Shown here piece after piece: positions 17,901 through 28,296 of a stretch of DNA of 64,000 nucleotides. The translations under genes and the position numbers were made by a program. The number at the start of each line of letters is the position of its first letter. The stretch's first letter is position 1. This stretch comes from JBEVOS01 sp044226655 (GTDB lineage: Bacteria; Pseudomonadota; Alphaproteobacteria; Caulobacterales; Aquidulcibacteraceae): contig JBGAGO010000002.1 in NCBI GenBank assembly GCA_044226655.1, positions 372,001-436,000 on the forward strand. The letters are read 5' to 3'. The notes beneath the pieces are model-generated. The model was not told where the DNA came from and did no database searches. It saw nothing but the letters and a program-made list of their open reading frames with translations.

Positions 17901-19355
17901 GCTTGGATCACGGCCGGCTTCGAGACTGATATTGCGCCCGCTGAGCGTGAAGCTGTCGATGGTGACGCCGTCGGCGGTGTAGAACGAGAGGCCGCCGTCA
18001 TTCCCGCTGGTCCAGCTGTCGACGCCAGCGGCGATGCCCTGCTCATGCAGCAATTGCGTGATGCGCTCGGCCAGATCGTCGAGCTTGCCCTGCTCGGCCG
18101 TCTCGCCGCTGCGCACGCGCCAGGCTTCCTGATCGCCCGCGCGCCAGCCGGTGGTGATCGTGAAGGTGCGGCCATCGGCGAGCGAAACTTTTACCGTCGC
18201 CTCGCCCGCAGCTTTCAGCAGCGCTTCGGTGGCGGTGTCGCCGTCGGCGACGAGCGCCTTGGTGTTGGTCTGCGTGGCCGAAGCGAGCGCCGATTGATAC
18301 GGCTCGCCCGCGCCGACGAAGCCTGAGGCGAGAAACGCGCCGATGGGATCGATGGTCGGGTCGGGGCGCGTCAGAAGATCGGGCTGGCCGTTGGCGCCGT
18401 CCGTGTCCTCCAGCTTCACGAGCGAAGCGCCCTTCGCCGTCGTGCCGAGCGCGTAGAACGCGGCGGTGGTGCTTGGCGCGTTGAACGCGACCTTCTCATT
18501 GGCGCGCACATCGACCTTGAGCGCCCATTGGCCAAGGCCGGTATAGGCGCGCGTCACGGTCTGATCGCCGACTTTCACCTGCTGCGTCTTCGGCGCCTGG
18601 TTCACGGCTTCCAGCCGCGTCGCCACGCCCGCGACCGCGAGCCGGCCGTTGATGAACGACACGACCGAGCCGATGGAACGCGGCAGCGATCCCATTTGCG
18701 AAAGGTCGATGCTGACCGTGCGCTGCGTGCCACCGAGACTGGTGGCGACGATGTCGAATTTCGCGTCCGACGGCAGGCCGGGAATGATCGACGTGAGATT
18801 GCCCTTCACCAGCACGCCGGTGGTGTAGTCCTCGCTCGTCACCGGGATGCCGAGCTTGCTGGTCGCGTCATCGACGCGATCGCCGGCGGCGACGCGGATA
18901 TTGTCGAACTGCGCGTCCGACACGTAGCCCTGCATCTCGGCGACGCCGCGCGCGAACGTCGTCTGCAGGCGCGCGCGTTCAGCGGCGCTGAGCGTGTCGC
19001 TTTGCGCGGCGGTGGCGAGCGCTTCGAGTGTGGAGACGCCCTGATACATGGCGAAGAGCTGACGGTAATCGTCGCCCATGTTGAGATCGGCGTAGAGCGC
19101 TGCCTTCGGATCGAAGAACGCCTTGCCCGAGAGCGCGGCGCTGACGAGCGCGGCGTCCGCAGGCGTATAGCCCGGCGTCCAGGGCGGCGTGGGCGCGTTG
19201 GGATCGGCGCCGATGGAATCGGTGATGGCCTCAGCGCCGATGCCGGCCTTGGCGCTGGCCCAGGCCGTCAGCAGGCTTGCGTCGACGCCGGTCGTCGTCG
19301 TCGAAGACGACGACGAGGTTCCGTTGAAAAACGACAGGGCGATCGAGCTGACCAT
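14913..19355 (-). CDS. Giant cysteine-free protein with flagellin-hook-IN-like repeats and a beta-propeller
   Basis: A 1480-residue protein with no cysteine and no classical signal peptide; the N-terminus is a Ser/Thr run (residues 13-22). Several segments resemble the flagellin hook IN motif: about 385-445, 517-575, 638-710, 765-830 and 1303-1385, each with a short strand pair followed by an alpha helix of the LLTQLNAQLRAKG type. Residues about 915-1260 repeat an ADGSVYVLADVSG / DSFVTMYDASGKELW pattern typical of SBBP propeller repeats. The C-terminus (1415-1480) is helical, as in flagellar axial proteins. Related large proteins in Caulobacterales are, from memory, annotated as flagellar regulatory (FlaEY-like) or hypothetical. 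No flagellar genes are nearby. Export by a flagellar or other leaderless route is inference. Confidence 0.7.
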   Translation of the reverse strand: MVSSIALSFFNGTSSSSSTTTTGVDASLLTAWASAKAGIGAEAITDSIGADPNAPTPPWTPGYTPADAALVSAALSGKAFFDPKAALYADLNMGDDYRQLFAMYQGVSTLEALATAAQSDTLSAAERARLQTTFARGVAEMQGYVSDAQFDNIRVAAGDRVDDATSKLGIPVTSEDYTTGVLVKGNLTSIIPGLPSDAKFDIVATSLGGTQRTVSIDLSQMGSLPRSIGSVVSFINGRLAVAGVATRLEAVNQAPKTQQVKVGDQTVTRAYTGLGQWALKVDVRANEKVAFNAPSTTAAFYALGTTAKGASLVKLEDTDGANGQPDLLTRPDPTIDPIGAFLASGFVGAGEPYQSALASATQTNTKALVADGDTATEALLKAAGEATVKVSLADGRTFTITTGWRAGDQEAWRVRSGETAEQGKLDDLAERITQLLHEQGIAAGVDSWTSGNDGGLSFYTADGVTIDSFTLSGRNISLEAGRDPSGGYVGGLRAGIYARRFETDVVASASDLFVGAQTFAFTTDSGAKTITIDGGEDGITGADLLTQLNAQLRAKGVPAAAELVDTGSGLKLRFNATHALTDVDVTINDDAHEGVLQAPGAWSNGGLPVSASGEPYGDDRRVYTASGASPFIANSGALDVQIKVATGAGEKTISVQVSAQERADNPDVSPGQWNAVFQQRLNDALNAAGVYVSADTSDLSQFTVAESTGQRLLSVTVNGAAVSYDADAPSFGLGGAFDARRSFTSAQAATGVSDDAPALIANDTVAITFDTVWGARTISAQLQPGDPKTLESAALRLNEALQAAGYDLGVAATPLSGGGAGLRLVTGSTDTVTRINSIALGATTLAATLDPIDAASHADDPVGAKSVADRAARDAAIVATTPYSGTSPYSAPADASAWFAGRDFDVSIGQGAKVLAARSVATAADGSVYVLADVSGLAGDQPVSADRDVALLKYDSAGKLIFTRVLGAADEAQGYALAVSPDGHVAIAGGVTGALSGASASSGGSDSFVTMYDASGKELWTQRRGASGDDHVTALAFASNNQLIVTGVTSSAMSGAVSSGGQDGYVRGYSASGTVLFTKQFGTNGADSADALTVRDVGGALEIYTGGVESGRGVVRKFTYASATGIVQGATRDLGNFNGGAITSLAHDGASLYVGGAIVADRLSVANTAQGASAGKEGFVARLDDDLISTGEDRASYLGSAQDDSVKALSIVNGDVYVMGQTGGVISGQGAANTIGTYVARLDDDGQTAWLRTFKAAGGAMLPTALAASSAGASVLDRLGLPNGAVASDNSDYLVQRSALRAGDEFSVQVEEGLSHKITVTAKDTMQSLALRIDSFLGSAGQARVVTTNGAQHIEITARDGRAIRITSGKDGKNALPALGISDGVIAQKTTAKGVIRTFGLGLLASDLKLTDADAITKTKNELAAATSIIRQAYDALANPNAKQLTAEEQAKQDKMKGAVPAYLTAQIANYQAALTRLTS

Positions 19356-19470
19356 AGCCCTTCATCTTCGCCCGGATGGGTAAACGGGAAGTGTTCGTTT
19401 CGCTGACGCGATGACAGGCTATCGCGCCGGGCCGCGGCGTGATCGAATGGCCCAAAACGGGAGGAAGCCT

Positions 19471-20259
19471 ATGACCGCGCATCATATCCGCTACGAGGTC
19501 GACGCCGACGGAATCGGCACGATCACGATCGATCGGCCCGAGCGGCGCAATGCGATGACCTATGCCATGCTGCGCGCCTTCACCGAGATCGTGGCCGAAG
19601 CCGGCGAGGACAAGCGCGCCCGGGTGCTGATCGTGACGGGAACCGGCGGCGCCTTTTGCGCCGGCACGGACCTCGCCGACCTCGCCACCGTGCCCGGCGA
19701 GGTGCGCGGCGTGCGCGGCGAAGCGCATGAGGACGGCAAATGGTGGCCGCTGATCGCCTGCCCCAAGCCGGTGATTGGCGCGATCGATGGGCCGGCGGTG
19801 GGCATGGGCGCGGAATTTTCGAGCCAGTGCGATGTGCGCATCGTCAGCGACCGCTCGCGCTTCGCCTGGAATTTCGCGCATCGCGGCCTGGTGCCGGATA
19901 CGGGCGCGGGCTCCTACGTGCTGCCGCGGCTCATCGGCCCCTCGCGCGCGTTGCGCCTGCTCTACAGCGGCGATTTCCTGAGCGCGCAGGAAGCCTTCGC
20001 CATCGGTTACGCCAACGAACTCGTCGCGCCCGACAAGGTGATGGAGATTGCACGGGCCGAGGCGCACAAATATCTCGCCTCCTCGCCGTTCTCGCTCATG
20101 CGCATCAAGCAATTGGTGTGGCGCGGACTCGAGCGCAATCTGAGCGAGCACATGGCGGCGCATGTGCAAGCGATGAAGGATTGCTTCAAATCGAACGATC
20201 ACCGCGAAGGCGTGGCCTCGTTCCTTGAGAAGCGGCCGCCGCGATTCACGGGAACCTGA
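19471..20259 (+). CDS. Enoyl-CoA hydratase/isomerase family protein
   Basis: A 262-residue crotonase-fold protein. Oxyanion-hole segments are GGAFCAGTDL and PAVGMGAEFSSQCD, and ITIDRPERRNAM is the usual N-terminal block. It should act on an acyl-CoA ester; the exact substrate is not visible. The start at 19471 follows a GGGAGGAA ribosome site; an in-frame start 60 bases upstream was rejected. It lies between the giant protein and the cys operon, convergent with cysH by a four-base gap. Confidence 0.88.
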   Translation: MTAHHIRYEVDADGIGTITIDRPERRNAMTYAMLRAFTEIVAEAGEDKRARVLIVTGTGGAFCAGTDLADLATVPGEVRGVRGEAHEDGKWWPLIACPKPVIGAIDGPAVGMGAEFSSQCDVRIVSDRSRFAWNFAHRGLVPDTGAGSYVLPRLIGPSRALRLLYSGDFLSAQEAFAIGYANELVAPDKVMEIARAEAHKYLASSPFSLMRIKQLVWRGLERNLSEHMAAHVQAMKDCFKSNDHREGVASFLEKRPPRFTGT

Positions 20260-20262
20260 GCG

Positions 20263-21006
20263 CTAGAACACCAGGCGGCGCGCCACCGGCGCGCTGCGGT
20301 GAATGCCGCATTCGGATTTGCCCGAGCCCGCCCAGCGCCCGGCGCGCGCGTCCGTGCCTTCGGTCGGCGAGGTGCAGGGCCAGCAGCCGATCGAGGGAAA
20401 GCCCTCCGCGACCAGCGGATGCGGCGGCAGATCGTGCGCGCGCATGTAGTCGGAAATGTCCTTGGGGCCCCAGGCGACCAGTGGGTTCACTTTGTAGTGC
20501 AGGCCATCGTGATCGACGACGGGAAGCTGGGCGCGCACAGCGCCATGATGGCGTTTGCGTCCGCTGATCCAGGCCGCAAAGGGCGCGAGCGCGCGCTCAT
20601 TGGGAATGACTTTGCGGACGGAGCAGCACGCATCGGGATCGCGCTTCCAGAGATCGCCCTTGGGATCTTCAAGCGCCAGATCCTGCGCATCGGGCGTGGC
20701 CACCGAGACATTGGTGAGGCCGAGGCGTTCAGTCAGCGCGTCGCGATAATCGAGCGTCTGCGCGAAATGCTTGCCGGTGTCGATGAAGATGACCGGAAAA
20801 TCTTTGTCGATCTGCGCGACGAGATGGAGCAGCACCGCGCTCTCCGCGCCGAAGGACGAAACCAGGGCGATGCGGCCTTTGAATTCACTCAGCGCGGCGC
20901 GGAGAATATCCAGCGGATGTTTGCCTTCGAGTTCTTCCGCGAGCGCGCCCGCATGGGCGACATGGGCGAGGACGACCTCTTCCGGATCGATTTCTGCCGT
21001 GGTCAT
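20263..21006 (-). CDS. cysH: Assimilatory APS reductase (CysH, iron-sulfur type)
   Basis: A 247-residue enzyme reducing adenylylsulfate to sulfite. The nucleotide loop SSFGAESAVLLHL and the cysteine pairs DACCSVRK and GCWPCTSP indicate a [4Fe-4S] cluster, which separates APS reductases from PAPS reductases. The catalytic cysteine is in KSECGIH near the C-terminus. The start at 21006 overlaps the DUF934 stop in an ATGA. It is the last gene of the sulfate assimilation operon. Confidence 0.94.
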   Translation of the reverse strand: MTTAEIDPEEVVLAHVAHAGALAEELEGKHPLDILRAALSEFKGRIALVSSFGAESAVLLHLVAQIDKDFPVIFIDTGKHFAQTLDYRDALTERLGLTNVSVATPDAQDLALEDPKGDLWKRDPDACCSVRKVIPNERALAPFAAWISGRKRHHGAVRAQLPVVDHDGLHYKVNPLVAWGPKDISDYMRAHDLPPHPLVAEGFPSIGCWPCTSPTEGTDARAGRWAGSGKSECGIHRSAPVARRLVF

Positions 21007-21573
21007 GGCGTTCCTTTCCGCCGGCGCGCGCGCAGAGCGGCGGCCGGGGCGCGGCCATCGGCGGCGCCTTGATAGACTTCTGTGAAGCTCGCGGCCGCGA
21101 CCGCGAAATCGCGCTGCGGATCGGGCGATTTGAGCGCCAATTCGTCGAAGCCGCAGCGCAGCATGAAGAAGGCGAGATCGGGCAGCACATCGCCCACGGC
21201 GCGCAACGGGCCGTGATAGCCAAAGCGCTCGCGCAACAGGCGCGCGCTGGTGAAGCCACGGCCATCGCGATAGGCCGGAAACGACACCGCGATCAGCGCG
21301 AAGCGCGCGACATCGGGCGCGATATCTTCCACGGCGTCGGCCGGCGCCACGAGCACGCCCAGGCGGCCGGCATTGCGCGCGAGGAGCGCATCGCGCTCCG
21401 CCAGGAAACGCGTCTGCGTGACGGCGATGTCGCCCGCGGCTGGAATCGCATCCTCGTCGCCGAGGAAAATCCACGGATCGTCTGCGATCGGCGCGCCCTT
21501 GTGGTCGAGCAGCACGCCATCGCCCAACAGCGCGGGCCCCGCGCCTTTGGCCGCCGGCTTCCGTTTGACCTGC

Positions 21574-21584
<11 letters not shown>
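21003..21584 (-). CDS. DUF934 family protein, sulfite reductase associated
   Basis: A 193-residue protein. AVSFPAYRDGRGFTSARLLR and YHGPLRAVGDVLPDLAFFML are the hallmark DUF934 blocks (about residues 98-140). The family is encoded beside sulfite reductase in alpha- and betaproteobacteria, and a support role in sulfite reduction is assumed but not proven. The start (21584) lies 11 bases inside the end of cysI and the stop overlaps the cysH start, so all three are probably translationally coupled. Confidence 0.9.
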
Positions 21585-23228
<1,644 letters not shown>

Positions 23229-23229
<1 letters not shown>

Positions 23230-23837
23230 CAGGCGGCCTCTGCGATGTGGAGCGCGGCCTCGACGCGGCCGACCCAGCCCTTTACGCGCGGAAAGGCGTT
23301 GAGATCGTAGCCGCCCTCATGCGCCCAGCGCGTGTAGGCGACCAAGGCGACATCGGCGAGCGTGACTGTGGAGCCGACGAGGAAGGGCGTCGCCGAGAGC
23401 TGCAGCTCCATGCGCGCGAGGCAGGCGTTGCCCTTCTCCAGCAATGCGGGATCGATCTCGCTTTCGCTCTTGCCGCGGAATTGGATCAGCGCGCGCCGCA
23501 CCGCGATGGACGGCTCATGATTGTACTGTTCCCAGAACAGCCATTCATACATTTTGGCGCGTGCGAAAGAATCGTGCGGGATGAGGTCCGAGCCGTAGGT
23601 TTCGGCGAGATGCAGCATGATGGCGTTCGATTGCGCGAGCGCGCGGCCGTCGGGCAGGATCGCGGTCGGGACCTGCCCGGCGGGATTGAGCGCGAGAAAG
23701 TCGCGCGTGCGGCTTTCGCCTTTGAAAATATCGACGTCGATCCACTCGGTTTTTTGGCCGACGCGGTTCGCGACCCACAGGCATTTGAGGCAATTGCCGC
23801 TGCGCCTGTCGCCATAGATTTTGAGCACGCCCGCCAT
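23229..23837 (-). CDS. Glutathione S-transferase family protein
   Basis: A 202-residue GST with an N-terminal thioredoxin-like domain (1-80; TAILPDGRALAQSNAIML holds the conserved glutathione-binding QS/cis-Pro region) and an alpha-helical C-terminal domain with TLADVALVAYTRWA. It overlaps the cysI start by one base and follows DUF2849 by one base, so it is a full member of the sulfite reductase operon. That is not its usual neighbourhood. A role in handling sulfite- or persulfide-glutathione adducts is inference. Confidence 0.9.
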
Positions 23838-23838
23838 C

Positions 23839-24114
23839 TCAGCCCTCCCCGCTGAAATCGTGCGCGACGGTGGGGCCGACGGCGCGAATATTCTCGCGCA
23901 CGGCTTCGCGGGCGGCGGGCTTGGCGGCGGCGTCCATCACCACGAGATAGGCGTTGACGACCACCGTCTCGGCCTTCTTCGCGGCGGCCAAGGCCGCATC
24001 GGCGAAATCATCCTCCATCACATGCGCGTCGTTGATGGCGTGCGACCAGGCGCCCGCCTTGGTCCAATAGACCACGTCGCCGCTGCGCAGATCGGAGGCG
24101 GTGAGCATTTTCAT
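23839..24114 (-). CDS. DUF2849 family protein, sulfite reductase associated
   Basis: A 91-residue protein starting MKMLTASDLRSGDVVYWTKA, with AETVVVNAYLVVMD in the middle. Members of DUF2849 are small proteins found between the siroheme synthase and sulfite reductase genes of alphaproteobacteria; the biochemical role is unknown. The start overlaps the end of cysG in ATGA (24111-24114). A longer open frame covering it in another phase was rejected. Confidence 0.88.
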   Translation of the reverse strand: MKMLTASDLRSGDVVYWTKAGAWSHAINDAHVMEDDFADAALAAAKKAETVVVNAYLVVMDAAAKPAAREAVRENIRAVGPTVAHDFSGEG

Positions 24115-25457
24115 GGCGCATCCGCCCCGTCCAAAGCGATGGCGCGCGCGGCAAGCGCTTCCGCGTTCGCCGCAGTCACGACCTCGCCAATGATGGTGAT
24201 GGCCGGACCGGTGATGGCCCCGCGCGCCATCAGCGCGCCAAGCTCTTCCAGAGGGCCGGCGATGCGCCGCGCCTTCGGCGTCGTGCCGTTCTCGATGACG
24301 AGCACGGGCGTGCGCGCCGCGCGGCCCGCGCCGATGAGGCGCTCGGCGATCACGGGGGCCATATCGACGCCCATATAGACGACGAGCGTATGATTGGCGG
24401 CCGAGAGCGCGGCCCAATCGAGATCGGGCGCCTGCCCGTTCTTGGCATGGCCGGTGACGAAGGTGACGGCTTGCGCGTGATCGCGGTGCGTGAGCGGCAC
24501 GCCCGCTTCGGCGGCGCAGCCGAGTGCGGCCGTCACGCCCGGCACGACGAAGGCCGTGACGCCCGCGGCCTTGAGCGCTTCCAATTCTTCGCCGCCGCGG
24601 CCGAACACGAAGGGATCGCCGCCTTTGAGGCGCACGACGCGCAGGCCATCCTTCGCCGCCGCGATCAGCGAGGCTTCGATCTCGCGCTGCGGCATGGCAT
24701 GGCGCCCGCGCGCCTTGCCGACGAACACGCGTTCGGCGTCGCGGCGCGCGAGATCGAGCACGCGGCGGTCGACGAGCTTGTCGTAGAAGATGACATCGGC
24801 GTCCTGCAGCACGCGCAGCGCCTTGAGCGTCAGCAATTCCGGATCGCCGGGACCCGCGCCGACCAGATGCACCATCCCCTGCGCGCGCTGATCGCCCGCC
24901 AGCACGCGTTCGGCGGCGCGCTCGGCGGCGTCGTCTTCGCCGGCGAGCGCATGCACGCCCGCCGCGCCGCGCAGGATCGCTTCCCATGCCCGGCGCTTGC
25001 CTTCATAGGACGGGCGCCGTGCGCTGACGCGCGCGCGGATGCGCTGCGCGAAACGCGTGAGCCGCTCATAGCTTTGCGGAATGATCGCTTCGATGCGCGC
25101 GCGAATATCGCGGGCCAAAGTGGGCGCAGCGCCGCTCGACGACACGCCGATCACCAGGGCGCCGCGGTCGACGATGGCTGGCGTGTAGAAATCCGAGAGC
25201 GCGGGATGATCGGCGACGTTGACGAGCGCGCCAGCCGCGCGCGCCGCGCGCCAAGCTCGTTGGCGCTCCTCGGCGTCGTCGGTGGCGATGAAGACGAGCG
25301 CTGCGCCATCGAGCGTCACCTCATCGGCGCGCGCCGCCCGCACCAGCTCGGCCGGGCTCGCGGCGAACAGGCGCGCCTTGGCGTCGGCGGCCGGTCCGGC
25401 GCCAATGACGATGACGCGCCGCCCTTCGAGGGGCACGAAAGCTGGGAACGCCTGCAT
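24111..25457 (-). CDS. cysG: Siroheme synthase, multifunctional
   Basis: A 448-residue fusion. The N-terminal part (about 1-210) has the Rossmann loop VIVIGAGPAADAKARL for precorrin-2 dehydrogenase/sirohydrochlorin ferrochelatase. The C-terminal part (about 215-448) is uroporphyrinogen-III C-methyltransferase, with VHLVGAGPGDPELLTLKALR near 216-235 and LKGGDPFVFGRGGEE. It makes siroheme for the sulfite reductase two genes downstream. It is the first gene of the operon; the promoter should lie in 25458-25618. Confidence 0.95.
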   Translation of the reverse strand: MQAFPAFVPLEGRRVIVIGAGPAADAKARLFAASPAELVRAARADEVTLDGAALVFIATDDAEERQRAWRAARAAGALVNVADHPALSDFYTPAIVDRGALVIGVSSSGAAPTLARDIRARIEAIIPQSYERLTRFAQRIRARVSARRPSYEGKRRAWEAILRGAAGVHALAGEDDAAERAAERVLAGDQRAQGMVHLVGAGPGDPELLTLKALRVLQDADVIFYDKLVDRRVLDLARRDAERVFVGKARGRHAMPQREIEASLIAAAKDGLRVVRLKGGDPFVFGRGGEELEALKAAGVTAFVVPGVTAALGCAAEAGVPLTHRDHAQAVTFVTGHAKNGQAPDLDWAALSAANHTLVVYMGVDMAPVIAERLIGAGRAARTPVLVIENGTTPKARRIAGPLEELGALMARGAITGPAITIIGEVVTAANAEALAARAIALDGADAP

Positions 25458-25618
25458 AAGACTCCTGACGCGCGAGCTTGGAACATAGGGAGAGCGCCAG
25501 ATGCCCGCTCTCTCGATTTCGTGAAAGGTCCCAGAGGACCGCTAATCCCGACCCGTTCAGTGGGGTATTTGCCAGCGCCCGAACGCGCGGTCCAGGATCG
25601 CGGACGGAGGAAACCAGA

Positions 25619-26758
25619 ATGGCGTCATGGGAAGATTTCGCGGGGCGCGCGTGCCCGGATTGGTACGCAGAGCCACAGCTGGGCATTTTCATTCATTGGG
25701 GCATGTGGGCCATCCCCGCCTGGGCGCCGCGCGGCGAGAGCATCACGGAGATTTTCCGCCGTGATTACGATCGGGCCTTCGCGCTCGCGCCCTATGCCGA
25801 ATGGTATCCGAACGCGATGACCGTGCCGGGCTCGCCGACGCAGAAGCATCACCGCGAAGCCTATGGCGCTGCGCCCTATGCCGATTTCCGGCCGCGCTTC
25901 GATGCGGCTGCGCAAGCCTTCGACGCTGACGCCTGGGCCGATCTCTTCGCGGCGGCGGGCGCGCGCTATGTCGTGTTCGTCACCAAACACCATGACGGCT
26001 ATTGTCTGTGGCCGACGGCGGTTGAGAACCCCTGGCGCCCCGGCTGGCATTCGTCGCGCGATTTCGTCGGCGAATTGGCCGAGGCCGTGCGGGCGCGCGG
26101 CATGCGCTTTGGCGTCTACTATTCCGGCGGCCTCGACTGGACGGCCTATCACACGCCGATCTCGAATTTCGGCGACATGTTCGCCTGCGTGCCGACCAGC
26201 GACGATTATCGCGCCTATGCCGGCGCGCAGGTGCGCGAGCTGATCGCGCGCTACAAGCCGTCCGTGCTGTGGAACGACATCGCCTGGCCCGATAAGCGCG
26301 ACACGCCGCAGCTGTTTGCGGATTATTACGCGGCCGTGCCCGACGGCGTCGTCAACGACCGCTGGTTCGGGGAAAGCGCGCTCTTTCAATCACTGCGCGA
26401 GCCGGCCATGCTCAAGGCGTTCAACGACAATCTGAAAGCGCGCAGCGCGGACGGGCATGCGCAATCGCCCGATCCGCCGCACTGCGATTTCCGCACTGTG
26501 GAATATGACGAGGGCCCGCGCACTGGGACGAAGAAATGGGAATCCACGCGCGGCCTGGGCCTCGCCTTCGGCTACAATGCCAATGAGCGTAAGGACGATT
26601 ACCTTACCGGCGCCCAGCTCACGGCGCTCTACCGCGATGTGACGAGCCGCGGCGGCAATCTGCTGATCAATGTCGGCCCGCGCGCGGACGCCTCCATCCC
26701 CGACGAGCAGCGCGCGCCTTTGTTGGCCCTGGGCGCAGCGCTCAAAGCCTCTGGGTGA
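25619..26758 (+). CDS. Alpha-L-fucosidase, glycoside hydrolase family 29
   Basis: A 379-residue GH29 enzyme. LGIFIHWGMWAIPAWAPRGE near the start, VFVTKHHDGYCLWPT, and VLWNDIAWPDK with the expected nucleophile Asp are diagnostic, and GGNLLINVGPRADASIP closes the barrel. It removes terminal alpha-L-fucose. No signal peptide is visible from the start at 25619 (CGGAGG ribosome site nine bases upstream), so it seems cytoplasmic, which is less common for the family. There are no fucose transport or catabolic genes around it. Confidence 0.9.
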   Translation: MASWEDFAGRACPDWYAEPQLGIFIHWGMWAIPAWAPRGESITEIFRRDYDRAFALAPYAEWYPNAMTVPGSPTQKHHREAYGAAPYADFRPRFDAAAQAFDADAWADLFAAAGARYVVFVTKHHDGYCLWPTAVENPWRPGWHSSRDFVGELAEAVRARGMRFGVYYSGGLDWTAYHTPISNFGDMFACVPTSDDYRAYAGAQVRELIARYKPSVLWNDIAWPDKRDTPQLFADYYAAVPDGVVNDRWFGESALFQSLREPAMLKAFNDNLKARSADGHAQSPDPPHCDFRTVEYDEGPRTGTKKWESTRGLGLAFGYNANERKDDYLTGAQLTALYRDVTSRGGNLLINVGPRADASIPDEQRAPLLALGAALKASG

Positions 26759-26920
26759 TGGCGTTTTTCCCTTCTGAGGTGTATGCGGGCCGCGCCGATC
26801 CTCTCCGAGGCGTGCAGAAGCCGAGGCGCTCCCGCGCGCCTCGCCCTGGACCGGCCCAACGCACACGTCGATTTGACGGCGCTCAAACGCGCGCCGCGCA
26901 TTTCATGCGAAGGGGTGAAC

Positions 26921-27229
26921 ATGACCGCGAAACCTGATGCCGCAAAAAATGGAAATGGCGCGGAGTCTGGAAACGTGTTCGGCGCGTTTTTGTCGCCGCC
27001 CGGCTTTCAGCTGAGCCAGAAACTCGCGCTCGAAGCCGCACGCTTCTCAGCGCAGCGCCTGCGCGCCTATGCCGACCAGATGGAGAAGCTGGCGCGCTGC
27101 TCGAACCCCGCCGATCTGGTGGCGCTGCAGACCGCTTATTTCACCAGGCTGCAGGAAGAATACGCCGCCGAGACCGACGCTGTGCAGCGCCTGCTGGCCA
27201 CGAACGGCGAAGGCGGCGCCGAAGCCTGA
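26921..27229 (+). CDS. Phasin-like protein
   Basis: A 102-residue protein, mostly one amphipathic helical stretch (about 32-95: QLSQKLALEAARFSAQRLRA..., LVALQTAYFTRLQEEYAAET) with the phasin pattern. Phasins coat polyhydroxyalkanoate granules. It is shorter than typical phasins but similar in layout to short alphaproteobacterial ones. The start at 26921 has an AAGGGG ribosome site; the longer frame upstream has no similarity. No PHA synthase lies in the window. Confidence 0.72.
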   Translation: MTAKPDAAKNGNGAESGNVFGAFLSPPGFQLSQKLALEAARFSAQRLRAYADQMEKLARCSNPADLVALQTAYFTRLQEEYAAETDAVQRLLATNGEGGAEA

Positions 27230-27266
27230 CGCTCGCGCGCAGCGCCGCCGCGTGCAATGCTAAGCC

Positions 27267-28289
27267 ATGATCAGCGAGCATTTTGCGCGGAGCGCACGGC
27301 ATACGAGCCATTATCTTGCGGCGGGGCCGGAGGACGGGCCCGCGCTCATCTTCGTGCATGGCTGGCCCGAACTTTCGATTTCGTGGCGCCATCAATTGCC
27401 TGTGTTCGCGGGCCTCGGCTTTCGCGCCATCGCGCCGGACATGCGCGGCTATGGGCGTTCGAGCGTCTACAAAACGCATGACGCTTACGCCGTGCGCGAA
27501 AGCGTGGCGGATATGCTGGAGCTGCTCGCCTCGCTCGGTCGCGAGAAGGCGATTTGGGTGGGGCATGATTGGGGCAGCCCGGTGGTGTGGTCGCTGGCGA
27601 GCCATCATCCCGAGCGCTGCCTTGGCGTGGCCAATCTCTGCGTGCCCTACATTCCCGAAGGCTTCGCCCATCCAAATTTGACGCAATATGCCGACCGTTC
27701 GGTCTATCCCGAAGCCGAGCATCCCGCCGCGCAATGGGATTACATGCTGTTCTACGAAGAGAATTTCGAGGCGGCGCGGACGGCCTTCGAAACCAATCCC
27801 GGCAATACGGTGCGTCTGCTGTTCCGGCGCGGCAATCCGGACGGCAAGGGCTTGCCCGCAGCGACCTCCGGTGTACGCGCACGCGGCGGCTGGTTTGGAC
27901 CGGGCGTGGCGGCACCCGAACTCCCGATGGACGACAGCGTGCTGACGCAGGCGGATTTCGAGACCTATGCCGAAGGGCTCGCGCGCAACGGCTTCTTCGG
28001 GCCGGACAGCTGGTACATGAACGCTGAGCGCAACATGGCGTATGCGCGCGAGGCCAAGAACGGCGGCAAGATCACGCTGCCCACGCTCTTCCTGCACGGC
28101 GCTTACGATTATGTGTGCGAGACCATAACCTCGCGGCTGGCCGAACCCATGCGCGCCGCGTGCGGCGATCTTCGCGAAGCGATCGTGCCTTCAGGCCATT
28201 GGATGGCGCAGGAGCAGCCCGCCGCGGTGAACGCGCATCTCGCGAAATGGATTGTCGAAAAGCTGCCGGGCGCTTGGCCGAAGCATTGA
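27267..28289 (+). CDS. Alpha/beta hydrolase, epoxide hydrolase-like
   Basis: A 340-residue alpha/beta hydrolase. HGWPE carries the oxyanion region, VGHDWGSPV the nucleophile Asp, HGAYDYVCE the acid and SGHWMAQEQP the catalytic His. HGWP plus an Asp nucleophile in GHDWG is the epoxide hydrolase signature; haloalkane dehalogenases share the Asp but not usually HGWP. It should open an epoxide to a diol, substrate unknown. It ends just before a REP-like repeat. Confidence 0.88.
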   Translation: MISEHFARSARHTSHYLAAGPEDGPALIFVHGWPELSISWRHQLPVFAGLGFRAIAPDMRGYGRSSVYKTHDAYAVRESVADMLELLASLGREKAIWVGHDWGSPVVWSLASHHPERCLGVANLCVPYIPEGFAHPNLTQYADRSVYPEAEHPAAQWDYMLFYEENFEAARTAFETNPGNTVRLLFRRGNPDGKGLPAATSGVRARGGWFGPGVAAPELPMDDSVLTQADFETYAEGLARNGFFGPDSWYMNAERNMAYAREAKNGGKITLPTLFLHGAYDYVCETITSRLAEPMRAACGDLREAIVPSGHWMAQEQPAAVNAHLAKWIVEKLPGAWPKH

Positions 28290-28296
28290 TCCCCTT

